A stretch of DNA of 64,000 nt, from NCBI RefSeq assembly GCF_018304965.1, contig NZ_JAGQED010000007.1, positions 62,001 to 126,000 on the forward strand, written 5' to 3'. This DNA is from Collimonas antrihumi. Its GTDB lineage: Bacteria; Pseudomonadota; Gammaproteobacteria; Burkholderiales; Burkholderiaceae_D. Within the stretch, counting starts at the first letter, position 1. Each line of letters starts with the position of its first letter. The position numbers and the translations under genes were made by a program. This document shows positions 1 to 9,626 of the stretch, piece after piece. The notes beneath the pieces were generated by a model. It was not told the DNA's origin. It saw nothing but the letters and a program-made list of their open reading frames with translations, and ran no database searches.

Positions 1-44
1 TAGTCTTTATCCTCTCGAATCAATCCGACATGGAGTAAAGACCA

Positions 45-539
45 ATGACTGCCACCGCTTCCGATCATTCTTTGCCACGCGCTACTGTTACGGTGCGCCA
101 GGCTACCCCTGACGACGCCGAGATCCTGATCGCGCTGCTGGCCGAGATGGACGACGAGCCGACGCGCGCCACGCTGGACGCCGCCGGCGCCCGCCAGATC
201 ATGGCCAGGATGGCAGCCTATCCGTATTTCCGAGCGTTCCTGGTTTATGCCGACGACGTTGCGGTGGGCACTTTCAGCCTTCTGGCTTTCTGCAGCCTGA
301 CCCATGAAGGTACACAGCAGGCAGTGATGGATGCCGTCGTCATCAGCCGCGCATGCCGTGGCCAAGGCATCGGCAGCGCGATGCTGGATCATGCCGTGCG
401 GATTGCCGGCGAGGCTGGATGCTACAAGATTGCGCTGTCGTCCAATCTGAAGCGCATGGATGCGCATCGTTTCTATGAAAATTTCGGCTTTACGCAACAC
501 GGGATCAGTCTCGCCGTTCCGGTTCCCAGGTCAGCATAA
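45..539 (+). CDS. GNAT family N-acetyltransferase
   Basis: This 164-residue protein belongs to the GCN5-related acetyltransferases, which move an acetyl group from acetyl-CoA to an amine. The acetyl-CoA-binding motif A is visible as CRGQGIGSAMLDHAV near residues 103-117, followed by a typical terminal strand-helix pair (KRMDAHRFYENFGF). A GGAG about nine bases before the ATG supports the start. The substrate cannot be read from sequence. It stands alone: a palindromic repeat and then the mutarotase gene follow. Confidence 0.85.
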   Translation: MTATASDHSLPRATVTVRQATPDDAEILIALLAEMDDEPTRATLDAAGARQIMARMAAYPYFRAFLVYADDVAVGTFSLLAFCSLTHEGTQQAVMDAVVISRACRGQGIGSAMLDHAVRIAGEAGCYKIALSSNLKRMDAHRFYENFGFTQHGISLAVPVPRSA

Positions 540-564
540 GGTCAAGTCGAATAATTCCTCCTGC

Positions 565-687
565 GTCTCGGCGACCCCGTCTAGGCGACCCCGTCATTCC
601 CGCGAACGCGGGAATCCATTTTAATCAGTAACTTGGATTCTCCACCTTGGTGCCCCACCTTGGTGTCCGCGTTCGCGGAGATGACGG
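565..687. repeat. REP/MITE-like palindromic element with 14-bp tandem tail (copy 1)
   Basis: Two 14-bp units (gtctcggcgacccc and gtctaggcgacccc) lead into the left arm gtcattcccgcgaacgcggg at 593. The complementary right arm ends at 687 (gcggagatgacgg). The right arm is interrupted by about 24 bases holding two copies of ccaccttggtg. A second, inverted copy lies at 17209-17333. The arms resemble the short ATTCCC-N-GGGAAT repeats known in several Proteobacteria; no coding capacity is seen. Confidence 0.75.
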
Positions 688-726
688 AGTTTCTGGCGTT
701 CGCCATAAAGCAGGTTGGAGCATAAT

Positions 727-1605
727 ATGCATCTAGCCACAGGAGACATGATTTTGCCAAACTCAGAAAATCTGCAAGCGACCGACGATTTCATCATTGC
801 AACTGCCGCCGATGGCACGCAGGTGGGAGTGACGCTGCATGGCGGCCATGTCTGTTCCTGGCGCACGCCGGATGGCGTCGAGCGTTTGTTCATGAGTCCG
901 TTGAATTCATGGCTTAGCGACAGCGCCATCCGCGGCGGCATCCCGGTGATTTTTCCGCAATTCGCCAGCGAAGGACCGTTGCCCAAGCATGGTTTTGCAC
1001 GCACCAGCGCCTGGACCTTGCTTGAGGCTTCGCGCCAGATAGACGGCAGCGGATTGATTCGCCTCGGCCTGGCCGATTCAGAGAAAACCAGGCTGGTATT
1101 TCCACATGCGTTTGCGCTCGAATTGCGCGTGCTATTTTCCGGCGAGATGTTGAATACCGAGCTGACGGTGACGAACAATGGCGATCTGCCTTTCGCATTC
1201 ACCTGTGCCTTGCACACCTATTTGAATGCAGATATTGCCGATGCCGCTGTGTACGGACTCAACGGCTATCGTTATCGCGACTCTGTCGACAACCGACGGA
1301 TCAAGATTGCGGATGAAGAAGTCCTGCATATCACCAGGGAGGTTGACCGGGCTTATTTTGCGGTCGATAAACCGATCACCCTAAGCGGCCGCAAGCAAAG
1401 CACGATTGCAACCCAGACCGGGTTTGCCGATGCTGTAGTGTGGAATCCTTGGGAAAACGGCTGCGAGCAAATTCCCGACCTGAGGCTGGACTCTTATCGT
1501 CACTTCGTGTGTGTCGAGGCTGCCACGGTCGAGCATCCGATTACGTTGGCGCCGCATGCGGTCTGGCGCGGCGCTCAAAATCTGGAATGCGTGTTGATCG
1601 CTTAG
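727..1605 (+). CDS. D-hexose-6-phosphate mutarotase (YeaD-like, aldose 1-epimerase family)
   Basis: The 292-residue product matches the glucose-6-phosphate 1-epimerase branch of the aldose-1-epimerase fold, which interconverts alpha and beta anomers of hexose 6-phosphates in the cytoplasm. Family signatures are GGHVCSWRT near the N-terminus, the [12 protein letters not shown] block, a HGFARTSAW segment, LHTYLNAD carrying the likely catalytic histidine, and VVWNPWE near the end. The ATG at 727 has GGAG six bases upstream; a TTG four codons earlier (715) is possible but weaker. The 3' end overlaps that of fmt, on the opposite strand, by four bases. Confidence 0.88.
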   Translation: MHLATGDMILPNSENLQATDDFIIATAADGTQVGVTLHGGHVCSWRTPDGVERLFMSPLNSWLSDSAIRGGIPVIFPQFASEGPLPKHGFARTSAWTLLEASRQIDGSGLIRLGLADSEKTRLVFPHAFALELRVLFSGEMLNTELTVTNNGDLPFAFTCALHTYLNADIADAAVYGLNGYRYRDSVDNRRIKIADEEVLHITREVDRAYFAVDKPITLSGRKQSTIATQTGFADAVVWNPWENGCEQIPDLRLDSYRHFVCVEAATVEHPITLAPHAVWRGAQNLECVLIA

Positions 1606-2555
1606 TCGAACTTCCCGCCTTGCATCGGGAAAGCCTTCAGAAACTCAGCCACCGGCAGGCGCTTGCCACCCGGTTTCTGCAATTCTGTAATACGCAATGC
1701 ATCACTACCGCAAGCCACGATCACGCCATCTTGCGGATCGGCGCTGATGATTGTTCCTGGCGCGTGCTTGCCATCCGAGGCAACGACTTTTGCCTGCCAC
1801 AATTTCAAGGTGACTCCGGCGAACGCGGCGGAGGCGGCGGGGAACGGATTGAACGCGCGTATCTTGCGCTCCAACACATCGGCTGGCAGTGTGAAATCGA
1901 GGGCGGCTTCTTCCTTGCTGATCTTGGCGGCATAGGTCACGCCTTGCTCCGGCTGCGGCGTCGCCGGCAGGGCGTTCTGCTCCAGACGGCGTAGGGCTTC
2001 GACGATCATGTCGCCACCGAGTTTTGCCATCTTGTCATGCAAGGTGCCGGTGGTGTCGTCGGCGCTGATCGCCATTTTTTCGATCAACAGCATGGCGCCG
2101 GTATCCAGCCCCTGATCCATTTGCATGATGGTGATGCCGGTTTCGCTGTCGCCGGTTTCAATCGCCCTGTGGATGGGGGCGGCGCCACGCCAGCGCGGCA
2201 GCAGCGAACCGTGGATGTTCAGGCAGCCGAGTGGTGGAATGTTCAAGACGCTAAGCGGCAGGATCAAGCCGTAAGCGGCGACCACCATGATGTCATGTGG
2301 CGTTGCCCGCAAAAGTTCATGCGCCTCTTTGGCTATCTCCGGATACTTGCCATCCAGCCGCAGCGAGACCGGTTGCGCTACCGGTATCTGATGTTCCAAT
2401 GCAAATTGTTTGACCGGCGATGCATGCAGTTGCATGCCGCGGCCGGCCGGGCGATCGGGCTGGGTCAGCACCAGCGGAATCTGATGACCGGCGTCGTGCA
2501 GGGCTTTGAGCGCCACGGCGGCGAATTCGGGGGTACCGGCGAAGATGATTTTCAT
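1602..2555 (-). CDS. fmt: Methionyl-tRNA formyltransferase
   Basis: Fmt transfers a formyl group from 10-formyltetrahydrofolate to methionyl-initiator tRNA. The 317-residue length is normal. The N-terminal Rossmann-like domain starts [16 protein letters not shown]; the catalytic block [17 protein letters not shown] carries the conserved Asn and His, and MDQGLDTG carries the Asp. The C-terminal OB-like tRNA-binding domain follows ([11 protein letters not shown]). It lies downstream of def on the same strand, the classical def-fmt pair, separated here by about 100 bases that include a palindromic repeat. Confidence 0.97.
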   Translation of the reverse strand: MKIIFAGTPEFAAVALKALHDAGHQIPLVLTQPDRPAGRGMQLHASPVKQFALEHQIPVAQPVSLRLDGKYPEIAKEAHELLRATPHDIMVVAAYGLILPLSVLNIPPLGCLNIHGSLLPRWRGAAPIHRAIETGDSETGITIMQMDQGLDTGAMLLIEKMAISADDTTGTLHDKMAKLGGDMIVEALRRLEQNALPATPQPEQGVTYAAKISKEEAALDFTLPADVLERKIRAFNPFPAASAAFAGVTLKLWQAKVVASDGKHAPGTIISADPQDGVIVACGSDALRITELQKPGGKRLPVAEFLKAFPMQGGKFD

Positions 2556-2590
2556 GGGGCGATAGTACAGCAGCAGGAGGCCAAAAACGA

Positions 2591-2643
2591 TTGCGGGACA
2601 AGGTGCAAGAGTCGCCAGGCGTTTCTCACACTTTGTCCCGCAA
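2591..2643. repeat. Short palindromic repeat, TTGCGGGACA family (copy 1)
   Basis: The ends ttgcgggacaaggtg and cactttgtcccgcaa are inverted copies of each other (one mismatch) around about 23 bases. Similar units occur at 12043-12102 and 41637-41679. This copy sits between def and fmt and would form a hairpin in their mRNA. Confidence 0.7.
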
Positions 2644-2657
2644 CATGGGGGAGATGC

Positions 2658-3188
2658 TTATCTGGTAGCGTATTGCTTGTCGCGCTTCTGCTCGCGTTCT
2701 TCCTTGAGCATCTTGGCCTTGATCCGGTTGCGCTTCAAAGGCGACAGGTATTCAACGAATACCTTGCCCATCAAATGATCCATCTCATGCTGGATACACA
2801 CTGCCAGCAAGCCATCGGCGTCGACTTCGAACGGTTTGCCGTCGGCATCCAGGGCGCGCACCTTGACCCGCGCCGGGCGTTCGACGCCATCGTAGACGCC
2901 AGGCACCGACAGGCAGCCTTCGTCGTAAATCTGCTTTTCTTCACTGGCCCAGAGAATCTGCGGATTAATGAAAACGCGCAGGTCGTTGCCGGTATCGGAC
3001 GTGTCGATGACCATCAGCTGTTCATGGACGTCGACTTGCGAGGCAGCCAGGCCGACACCCGGCGCTTCGTACATGGTCTCGGCCATGTCGGCGATCAATT
3101 TTTTGAGCCGAGTGTCAAAAACTGTCACTGGTTTGGCAATTTTGTGCAAACGAGCGTCAGGGTAACGCAGGATATTTAATAAAGACAT
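2658..3188 (-). CDS. def: Peptide deformylase
   Basis: The enzyme removes the N-formyl group from nascent proteins. All three metal-site motifs are intact in this 176-residue protein: GVGLAASQ (residues 44-51), EGCLS (90-94, metal-ligand Cys) and HEMDH (134-138, two His ligands and the catalytic Glu). The C-terminal tail is rich in Lys, Arg and Glu. It is the first gene of the def-fmt unit and diverges from the LysM gene. No strong Shine-Dalgarno is visible, but the N-terminus [14 protein letters not shown] is family-typical. Confidence 0.97.
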   Translation of the reverse strand: MSLLNILRYPDARLHKIAKPVTVFDTRLKKLIADMAETMYEAPGVGLAASQVDVHEQLMVIDTSDTGNDLRVFINPQILWASEEKQIYDEGCLSVPGVYDGVERPARVKVRALDADGKPFEVDADGLLAVCIQHEMDHLMGKVFVEYLSPLKRNRIKAKMLKEEREQKRDKQYATR

Positions 3189-3522
3189 ACAAGGTTACGT
3201 AACAATTTAGGCGATTTGGAAGGGGTTTTCTCTTGCTAGTTCAATCGATTATGGGCAAAATTTGATTCACTATGGCAAGTTTTTTGCTTTGCCTCGATCA
3301 GCCGTGGCGATGAACAAGGAATCTGCTGGACTTAGGATGATCGGCTACAAAAATACCTGAGCGGTCCATATTTCACCGTGCTCTTGGTCAATAGCTAACT
3401 ATTGACACTGCGAACCCGGCAAAATCTGTCCTCGCGCAGCTATTTTTTCGCTTCGATCCCCTAAATCCAGCAGACTCCTGGGGTGTAAGCGCCAATTTAA
3501 CGCAGTATCCACCGGAAACAAT
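3189..3522. promoter_or_regulatory. Divergent intergenic region between def and the LysM gene
   Basis: These 334 bases hold no gene. A TTGACA at 3402-3407 could be the -35 of the rightward LysM-dprA unit, but no good -10 follows at standard spacing. No operator-like palindrome or terminator was recognised. Confidence 0.35.
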
Positions 3523-4596
3523 ATGAAAAAGTTTAGCACAGCTGCACTCCTTCTTGCTTTAAGCACCGGATTTGGCTTCTCAGGCATGGTTCACGCCCAG
3601 GCTGCCAAGACCACGCGTTGTGAATTTTTAGCCAACGCTCCGGATCAGCATGTGGTGGTGCGCGGCGATACGCTGTGGGGAATTTCCGGAAAATTCTTGC
3701 AACACCCGTGGTGCTGGCCGCAAGTGTGGGGCTTGAACCAGGACCAGATTCGCAATCCGCATTGGATTTATCCAGGCCAGATCGTTTATTTCGACCGCGC
3801 CAATGGCCGCCTGCGCCTTGGCAATACAACCAGCGGCGAACCCGGTGTCGTGAAATTGTCGCCGCAAACGCGCGTGCAAGGTATCGGACGCAATGCGATC
3901 ACAGCCATTTCGACCGACGCCATCGGCCCTTTCCTGTCGCAACCGCTGATCATCGAAGGCGACGATTTGCAGAATGCGCCGCATATCGTGGCAGTCCAGG
4001 ATGGCCATCTGAATCTGGGTAAGAATGATAAAGCCTATGTGCGTGGCGACCTGACCGACGCTACTGCGTTCCAGGTTTTCCGTCCCGGCAATCCACTCAG
4101 GGATCCGGATACCGGCAAGGTCATCGCCAATGAAGCGCTGTACCTCGGTACCCTGAAACTGGACCGCAGAGGCAAAACTCCCGACGAAGCTGCGACATTC
4201 AGCGTGGTCGACACCAAGGAAGAAATGCAGGTCGGCGATCGCATCATTCCACGGCCGGTTGAACCGATCCTGAATTATGTGCCGCATGCACCGGCCAGCG
4301 ATGTCCAGGCTCGCGTGGTTTCGGTCTATGGCGGCGTGGCAACTGCTGCGCAGAACCAGATCCTGACCATCAACCGCGGCAAAGCTGACAATATCGATGT
4401 CGGCACGGTGTTGCAGCTGTACCGTTTCGGTAAAACCGTTAAGGATTCTGCCGATCATAACAACAAGGTCAAGCTGCCGGACGAACAATACGGTACCCTG
4501 TTCATTTTCCGCGTGTTCAACCATATTTCGTATGGCTTGATCATGGAAGTCCAGAACCCGGTCGATATCGGTGACATCGCCAGATCGCCAGAGTAA
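3523..4596 (+). CDS. Exported LysM peptidoglycan-binding protein
   Basis: A 357-residue protein with a Sec signal peptide (MKKFSTAALLLALSTGF..., likely cut after HAQA near residue 27) and a single N-terminal LysM domain of about residues 45-95 (VVVRGDTLWGISGKF ... WIYPGQIVYFD). LysM domains bind N-acetylglucosamine-containing glycans such as peptidoglycan. The remaining 260 residues are an uncharacterised beta-rich region with no catalytic motif that I recognise. It is immediately upstream of dprA, an arrangement common in Burkholderiales. GGAAA before the ATG is the probable ribosome site. Confidence 0.88.
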   Translation: MKKFSTAALLLALSTGFGFSGMVHAQAAKTTRCEFLANAPDQHVVVRGDTLWGISGKFLQHPWCWPQVWGLNQDQIRNPHWIYPGQIVYFDRANGRLRLGNTTSGEPGVVKLSPQTRVQGIGRNAITAISTDAIGPFLSQPLIIEGDDLQNAPHIVAVQDGHLNLGKNDKAYVRGDLTDATAFQVFRPGNPLRDPDTGKVIANEALYLGTLKLDRRGKTPDEAATFSVVDTKEEMQVGDRIIPRPVEPILNYVPHAPASDVQARVVSVYGGVATAAQNQILTINRGKADNIDVGTVLQLYRFGKTVKDSADHNNKVKLPDEQYGTLFIFRVFNHISYGLIMEVQNPVDIGDIARSPE

Positions 4597-4607
4597 AGTA
4601 AAGGCCT

Positions 4608-5831
4608 TTGCCGCTGTTGACAACGATAAATAACGATAATCTTCATGACGATGGCGGCGGCACAAACCGCCATCCGCCTGCCGTAACCAAGACAACCGAC
4701 GCAGACGAACTGACAGCCTGGTTGCGTCTCGAGCAGACTGCCGGGGTCGGCGCGGAAACCGCGCGCCGGCTGCTGGTTGCCTTCGGTCTGCCGGAAAATA
4801 TCTTTTCCTCGTCCTTCTCGGCCTTGCACAAAGTCGTGCCGGAACGGATTGCCTACGCCTTGCTGGCGGCGCCGTCGGATGCTGTCCGGGCACTGACGGC
4901 ACGCACGCTGGAATGGCTGCAGCAACCCGGCAATCAGTTATTCACCTTGGCCGACAGCGTCTATCCGCAAGCCTTGCTGGATATCTCCGACCCGCCGCTC
5001 ATGTTGTATGTGAAGGGGCGTGCCGAATTGCTCACGCGGCGGGCCATGGCAGTGGTCGGCAGCCGCAACGCTACGGCGCAGGGCATTGCCAATGCCGATC
5101 GTTTCGCCGAAATCCTCAGTCAGCGTGGCCTGACCATCATCTCCGGCATGGCTTTGGGAGTGGACGCCGCTGCGCATCAAGGCGCTTTGCGCGGTGCCGC
5201 TGGCAGTCCCGACGGCGGCAGCACGGTGGCGGTAATCGGCACCGGCGCCGATATTGTTTACCCGGCGCGCAATCGCGGGCTGGCGCATCAGATTGCCGAG
5301 GCCGGTTGCATCGTCAGCGAGTACCCGCTGGGAATGCCCGGCATAGCGGCCAATTTCCCGCGTCGCAACCGCATCATTTCGGGTCTGGCGCGCGGCGTGC
5401 TGGTGGTGGAGGCCGCAGCACAGTCCGGCTCGCTGATCACTGCCAGGATGGCGGCGGAGCAGGGACGCGACGTGTTCGCGATTCCCGGATCGATTCACTC
5501 GCCTTTGTCCAAAGGCTGCCACCAGCTGATCAAGCAGGGGGCCAAGCTGGTGGAGTCGGCGCAGGATATCCTGGAAGAGCTGGGCCCCTTGCACGGGGCG
5601 GCGGCCGTGCAGGCCAGCATTCCTGCGACACAGGTTGCCGCAGCTGTGGGCAGCGCCAATCAGGGGTTGCAGGGGTTACTTGCTGTACTCGGGTATGATC
5701 CGGTCAGTTTCGACGTTCTGGCCGAGCGCAGCGGCAACGATGCGGCCAGCCTGAACGGCCAACTGCTTGAGCTGGAACTGGCGGGACTGATTGAGGTTTT
5801 GCCGGGCGGAATTTATCGCCGTATCGGCTGA
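4608..5831 (+). CDS. dprA: DNA-processing protein DprA (DNA uptake / recombination mediator)
   Basis: DprA binds incoming single-stranded DNA and loads RecA during natural transformation. The N-terminal SAM/HhH-like part (LTAWLRLEQTAGVGAETARR, residues 35-54) precedes the Rossmann-like core, with VVGSRNATAQG (149-159), ISGMALGVDAAAHQGAL (178-194), the PRRNRIISGL motif near 251 and QSGSLITAR near 272. A C-terminal winged-helix region (about 345-405) completes the 407-residue form. No in-frame ATG lies near the expected N-terminus, so initiation is probably at TTG 4608 or TTG 4617. Confidence 0.93.
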   Translation: MPLLTTINNDNLHDDGGGTNRHPPAVTKTTDADELTAWLRLEQTAGVGAETARRLLVAFGLPENIFSSSFSALHKVVPERIAYALLAAPSDAVRALTARTLEWLQQPGNQLFTLADSVYPQALLDISDPPLMLYVKGRAELLTRRAMAVVGSRNATAQGIANADRFAEILSQRGLTIISGMALGVDAAAHQGALRGAAGSPDGGSTVAVIGTGADIVYPARNRGLAHQIAEAGCIVSEYPLGMPGIAANFPRRNRIISGLARGVLVVEAAAQSGSLITARMAAEQGRDVFAIPGSIHSPLSKGCHQLIKQGAKLVESAQDILEELGPLHGAAAVQASIPATQVAAAVGSANQGLQGLLAVLGYDPVSFDVLAERSGNDAASLNGQLLELELAGLIEVLPGGIYRRIG

Positions 5832-6021
5832 TATGGACCATTTTTGTCTTGATGGCAATTTGTCATTTCGGGCAGCGTTGCATAAATCCTGCGATACTTG
5901 TATACGTATACCGTGCAGTCAGAAGCGCCAGAAGCAGTCAGTTTCCAGTTGTTTTCACGGTTACGTTGTACTTTACCTGTCTTACCTTGTCATATTCTTA
6001 CCTTAGCGATACAGTAGAACC

Positions 6022-6501
6022 ATGTTTGAAGTCCTTGTTTATCTGTATGAAACTTATTATCGGCCCGACGCCTGCCCTGAACCGGAGGCTTTGGTCAAGA
6101 AGCTGTCAGCCATCGGCTTTGAAGAAGACGAAATCGCCAAGGCGCTCGGCTGGCTGACCGATCTGGCGGAAACCAACCACGAGTTCGCCGATAAATACCC
6201 GCAGCAAACCGCTTTTTCTTTTGGCATCCGCTTTTATGCTCAGCAGGAAATCGACGTGCTGGGCATTCCCGCGATTGGTTTCATCCAGTTCCTGGAGTCG
6301 GCCAAGATGCTCAACCCGGTGCAACGCGAGATTGTCATTGAACGCGCGTTGTCCGTCAGCGAGACGCCGGTCCCGCTCGATAAACTCAAGGTGATCGTGT
6401 TGATGGTGCTATGGAGCCAGGGCAAGGAGCCGGACGGCTTGATGTTCGACGAACTGTTTATCGACGAAGACGACGATCCTGAGCCACGCCAGCTGCACTA
6501 A
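6022..6501 (+). CDS. smg: Smg family protein (DUF494)
   Basis: The 159-residue product starts [15 protein letters not shown], the hallmark of the Smg/DUF494 family, a small, acidic cytoplasmic protein of unknown biochemical role. In many proteobacteria smg sits beside dprA and a topoisomerase gene, as here (dprA upstream, topB downstream). The C-terminus is strongly acidic ([15 protein letters not shown]). The intergenic region before it contains a 12-bp palindrome (5900-5911) of unknown meaning. Confidence 0.9.
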   Translation: MFEVLVYLYETYYRPDACPEPEALVKKLSAIGFEEDEIAKALGWLTDLAETNHEFADKYPQQTAFSFGIRFYAQQEIDVLGIPAIGFIQFLESAKMLNPVQREIVIERALSVSETPVPLDKLKVIVLMVLWSQGKEPDGLMFDELFIDEDDDPEPRQLH

Positions 6502-6800
6502 ACGCCGCTTATACCTGCCGCAGGATGGCCAGACCGCAGACCGGGGTCACGGCGCTTGCGATTTTTCCAACAACCCGCTTATCATTGGCCGCATTAATGC
6601 GGCGCAGGCTGTGAAATTTGTTGCGAGTTACTGCAATGAGTTTGCTGCGGGGTTTGCTGCTTGGTTTACTGATATATTACGGGTGATTTCCCGTTAGCAA
6701 CTAAATTCACAGGCTGCCACTTACGTGCAAAAGCAAAACATGCGCTCTTTATCCTGCTTCTTATCCTGATTATGATGCGCGTAACTTTCGAGACAACACT
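6502..6800. other. Gene-free interval between smg and topB
   Basis: About 300 bases with no credible reading frame. No clear promoter, terminator hairpin or repeat was recognised; topB may use a promoter in the AT-richer part after 6660. Confidence 0.4.
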
Positions 6801-9443
6801 ATGAGCAAGACCCTCATCATTGCTGAGAAACCATCTGTCGCGAACGACATCGCGAAGACGCTCGGCGGCTTCACCAAGCACGATGAGTACTTCGAATCCG
6901 ACGAATACGTCCTGTCCTCGGCGGTCGGCCATCTGCTGGAAATTGCCGTTCCTGAAGAGTACGACGTCAAGCGCGGCAAATGGACTTTCACCCATCTGCC
7001 GATGATTCCGCCGCACTTCGCGCTGAACCCGATCGCCAAGACCGAGTCGCGCCTCAAGGTGCTCAACAAGCTGATCAAGCGCAAGGATGTCACTGCACTG
7101 ATCAATGCCTGTGACGCCGGGCGTGAAGGCGAGCTGATTTTCCGCCTGATCGCGCAATATACGAAAGCCAGGCAGCCGGTCAAGCGGCTCTGGTTGCAAT
7201 CGATGACGCCGGGCGCGATACGCGACGGTTTCACCCACTTGCGTGAAGACAAGGACATGCTGCCGCTGGCCGACGCCGCCCGCTGCCGCAGCGAAGCAGA
7301 CTGGCTGATCGGCATCAACGGCACGCGTGCAATGACCGCTTTCAATTCGAAAGAAGGCGGTTTCTATTTGACCACCGTCGGCCGGGTGCAGACACCGACC
7401 TTGTCGATCGTGGTCGAGCGCGAAGAGAAGATCAAGAAATTCGTGCCGCGCGATTTCTGGGAAGTGCGCGCCGATTTCGTCTGCGCAGCCGGTATCTACG
7501 AAGGCCGCTGGCTCGATACCGCGCACAAGAAGGATGAAACCGATCCGGAAAAACGTGCCGAGCGCTTGTGGAGCAAAGCTGCCGCCGAATCCATCGTTGC
7601 CGCTTGCCGCGGCAAGCTGGGCAATGTGCGCGAAGAGTCGAAGCCGACCACCTCGATGGCGCCGGCGCTGTTCGACCTGACCAGCCTGCAGCGCGAAGCC
7701 AACTCGCGCTTTGGCTTCTCCGCCAAGAACACGCTTGGCCTGGCGCAAGCACTGTACGAAAAGCACAAGGTGCTGACCTATCCGCGTACCGACTCGCGCC
7801 ACCTGCCGGAAGATTACCTGAGCACCGTCAAGCAAACGCTGGAAACGGTCTCGGAGAACAATAACTATCAGCAGTTCGCTGCGCAGATCCTGAACAAGGG
7901 CTGGGTCAAGCCGAACAAGCGGATCTTCGACAACACCAAGATCAGCGATCACTTTGCGATCATTCCCACCACTCAGGCGCCGAAGAATCTGTCGGAGCCG
8001 GAACAGAAGCTGTACGACCTGGTTACCCGCCGTTTCATGGCGGTATTTTTTCCGGCCGCCGAGTTCCAGGTCACCACCCGCTACACCGAAGTGTCCGGCC
8101 ATCAGTTCAAGACTGAAGGCAAGGTCATGACGAATCCGGGCTGGCTGGCGATCTACGGCAAGGAAGCCGCGGATGAGAAAGATCCGGAAAACAGCGGCAC
8201 GCTGGTTGCCGTGGCCAAGGATGAAAAGGTCAAGACCGACAAGATTACCGCCAACGGTCTGGTCACCAAGCCGCCCGCGCGCTACACCGAAGCGACGTTG
8301 CTGTCGGCGATGGAAGGTGCGGGAAAACTGCTGGACGATGGCGATCTGCGTGAAGCCATGGCCGGCAAGGGCCTCGGCACGCCAGCCACGCGCGCTGCCA
8401 TCATCGAAGGTTTGCTGAACGAAAAATACCTGCTGCGCGAAGGCCGGGAAATGATGCCGACCGCCAAGGCATTCCAGTTGATGACTTTGTTGCACGGCCT
8501 CGGCGTGGACGAGCTGACCGAGCCAGAGCTGACCGGCGAATGGGAACACAAGCTGTCACAGATCGAGCGCGGCACCATCAGTCGTGAAGAGTTCATGCGT
8601 GAAATCGCGCAGCTGACCCAGATCATTGTCAAGCGCGCCAAGGAATACGATAACGACACTATCCCTGGCGATTACGCTACCTTGCTGGCGCCATGTCCGA
8701 ATTGCGGCAGCGTGGTCAAGGAAAACTATCGTCGCTTCGCTTGTACCAAATGCGAATTCTCGATGAGCAAGACACCGGGCAGCCGTCAGTTTGAAATTCC
8801 TGAAGTCGAGGAATTGCTGACCAACCGCACCATCGGTCCGCTGCAAGGCTTCCGCTCGAAGATGGGCCGGCCGTTTGCCGCGATCCTGAAAATCAGCCGT
8901 GACGAAGAGATCAAGAACTTCAAGCTGGAATTCGATTTCGGCCAGAACGACGGCGAAGGCGAAGATGGCGAGGGCGTCGATTTCACCGGCCAGACCGCGC
9001 TTGGCCCATGTCCGAAATGCGCCAGTGGCGTCTATGAAATGGGCTTGGCTTACGTCTGCGAAAAATCCGTAGCCAAACCGAAAGCTTGCGATTTCCGCAG
9101 CGGCCGCATCATTCTCCAGCAAGAGATCTTGCCGGAGCAAATGGTCAAGTTGCTCAACGATGGCAAGACCGATTTGTTGCCCGGCTTTATTTCGCAACGT
9201 ACGCGCCGGCCGTTCAAAGCTTTCCTGGTCAAGGGCAAGGATGGCAAGGTCAGCTTCGAGTTTGAAGAGCGCAAAGCCAAGGCGCCAGCCAAGGGCAAGG
9301 CAAAAGCGGCTGTAGTCGAAGGGGAAGATGGCGAAGCAGCGGTGGTAGCGAAAAAACCGGCAGCCAAGAAGCCGGCGGCCAAGAAACCGGCAGCTAAAAA
9401 GGCGGCGCCAAAGAAAGTGGTCGCCAAGCGCAAAGCCGCATAA
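6801..9443 (+). CDS. topB: DNA topoisomerase III (type IA)
   Basis: An 880-residue type IA topoisomerase. The Toprim domain has EKPSVA (9-14) and the acidic DAGREGE (105-111). GRVQTPTL (194-201) and YPRTDSR with probable active-site Tyr327 follow. Two Cys4 zinc ribbons are visible (CPNCGSVVKENYRRFACTKC near 633; CPKCASGVYEMGLAYVC... near 735). The C-terminus is a lysine-alanine-proline tail with KKPAA repeats, like histone H1-type DNA-binding tails. Topo III normally resolves single-strand links and decatenates DNA. It follows smg on the same strand. Confidence 0.95.
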   Translation: MSKTLIIAEKPSVANDIAKTLGGFTKHDEYFESDEYVLSSAVGHLLEIAVPEEYDVKRGKWTFTHLPMIPPHFALNPIAKTESRLKVLNKLIKRKDVTALINACDAGREGELIFRLIAQYTKARQPVKRLWLQSMTPGAIRDGFTHLREDKDMLPLADAARCRSEADWLIGINGTRAMTAFNSKEGGFYLTTVGRVQTPTLSIVVEREEKIKKFVPRDFWEVRADFVCAAGIYEGRWLDTAHKKDETDPEKRAERLWSKAAAESIVAACRGKLGNVREESKPTTSMAPALFDLTSLQREANSRFGFSAKNTLGLAQALYEKHKVLTYPRTDSRHLPEDYLSTVKQTLETVSENNNYQQFAAQILNKGWVKPNKRIFDNTKISDHFAIIPTTQAPKNLSEPEQKLYDLVTRRFMAVFFPAAEFQVTTRYTEVSGHQFKTEGKVMTNPGWLAIYGKEAADEKDPENSGTLVAVAKDEKVKTDKITANGLVTKPPARYTEATLLSAMEGAGKLLDDGDLREAMAGKGLGTPATRAAIIEGLLNEKYLLREGREMMPTAKAFQLMTLLHGLGVDELTEPELTGEWEHKLSQIERGTISREEFMREIAQLTQIIVKRAKEYDNDTIPGDYATLLAPCPNCGSVVKENYRRFACTKCEFSMSKTPGSRQFEIPEVEELLTNRTIGPLQGFRSKMGRPFAAILKISRDEEIKNFKLEFDFGQNDGEGEDGEGVDFTGQTALGPCPKCASGVYEMGLAYVCEKSVAKPKACDFRSGRIILQQEILPEQMVKLLNDGKTDLLPGFISQRTRRPFKAFLVKGKDGKVSFEFEERKAKAPAKGKAKAAVVEGEDGEAAVVAKKPAAKKPAAKKPAAKKAAPKKVVAKRKAA

Positions 9444-9455
9444 AGCTTGATCTAC

Positions 9456-9576
9456 GTAGGGTGGGCACGCATGCCCACGCGTGACCGCGATAACCGGAGT
9501 ACGGACCTAAGTGGCGCGGAAGCAGGGATGTAGGTAGATGGTGTGAGTTCCGCGTGGGCATGCGTGCCCACCCTAC
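9456..9576. repeat. 121-bp MITE-like element with perfect 26-bp terminal inverted repeats
   Basis: The outer ends are 26-base inverted repeats with no mismatch, starting gtagggtgggcacgcatgcc at 9456 and closing gcatgcgtgcccaccctac at 9576. The interior of about 69 bases has no coding potential. The GTAGGGTGGGCA end motif occurs in many proteobacterial intergenic elements. No clear target duplication is visible. The element lies between topB and the aminotransferase start. Confidence 0.8.
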
Positions 9577-9626
9577 ATCATCTTTCGGCTACACTTGCTT
9601 GTCGCTTTCGCTCACCGGATATTGCC

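Noticed and set aside
2037-3179. 380-codon plus-strand frame opposite fmt and def
   Set aside because: Antisense shadow of two certain genes; composition is rich in His, Gln and Arg, with no family signature.
3628-4902. 424-codon minus-strand frame opposite the LysM and dprA genes
   Set aside because: It spans two genuine genes in antisense and has no start signal or motif.
5900-5911. 12-bp palindrome GTATACGTATAC between dprA and smg
   Set aside because: Too short and without a nearby regulator or repeated copy to support a function.
6666-8549. Long open frame (over 600 codons) on the minus strand opposite topB
   Set aside because: It is antisense to a clear topoisomerase gene and shows no recognisable domain; GC-rich codon bias leaves such frames open.
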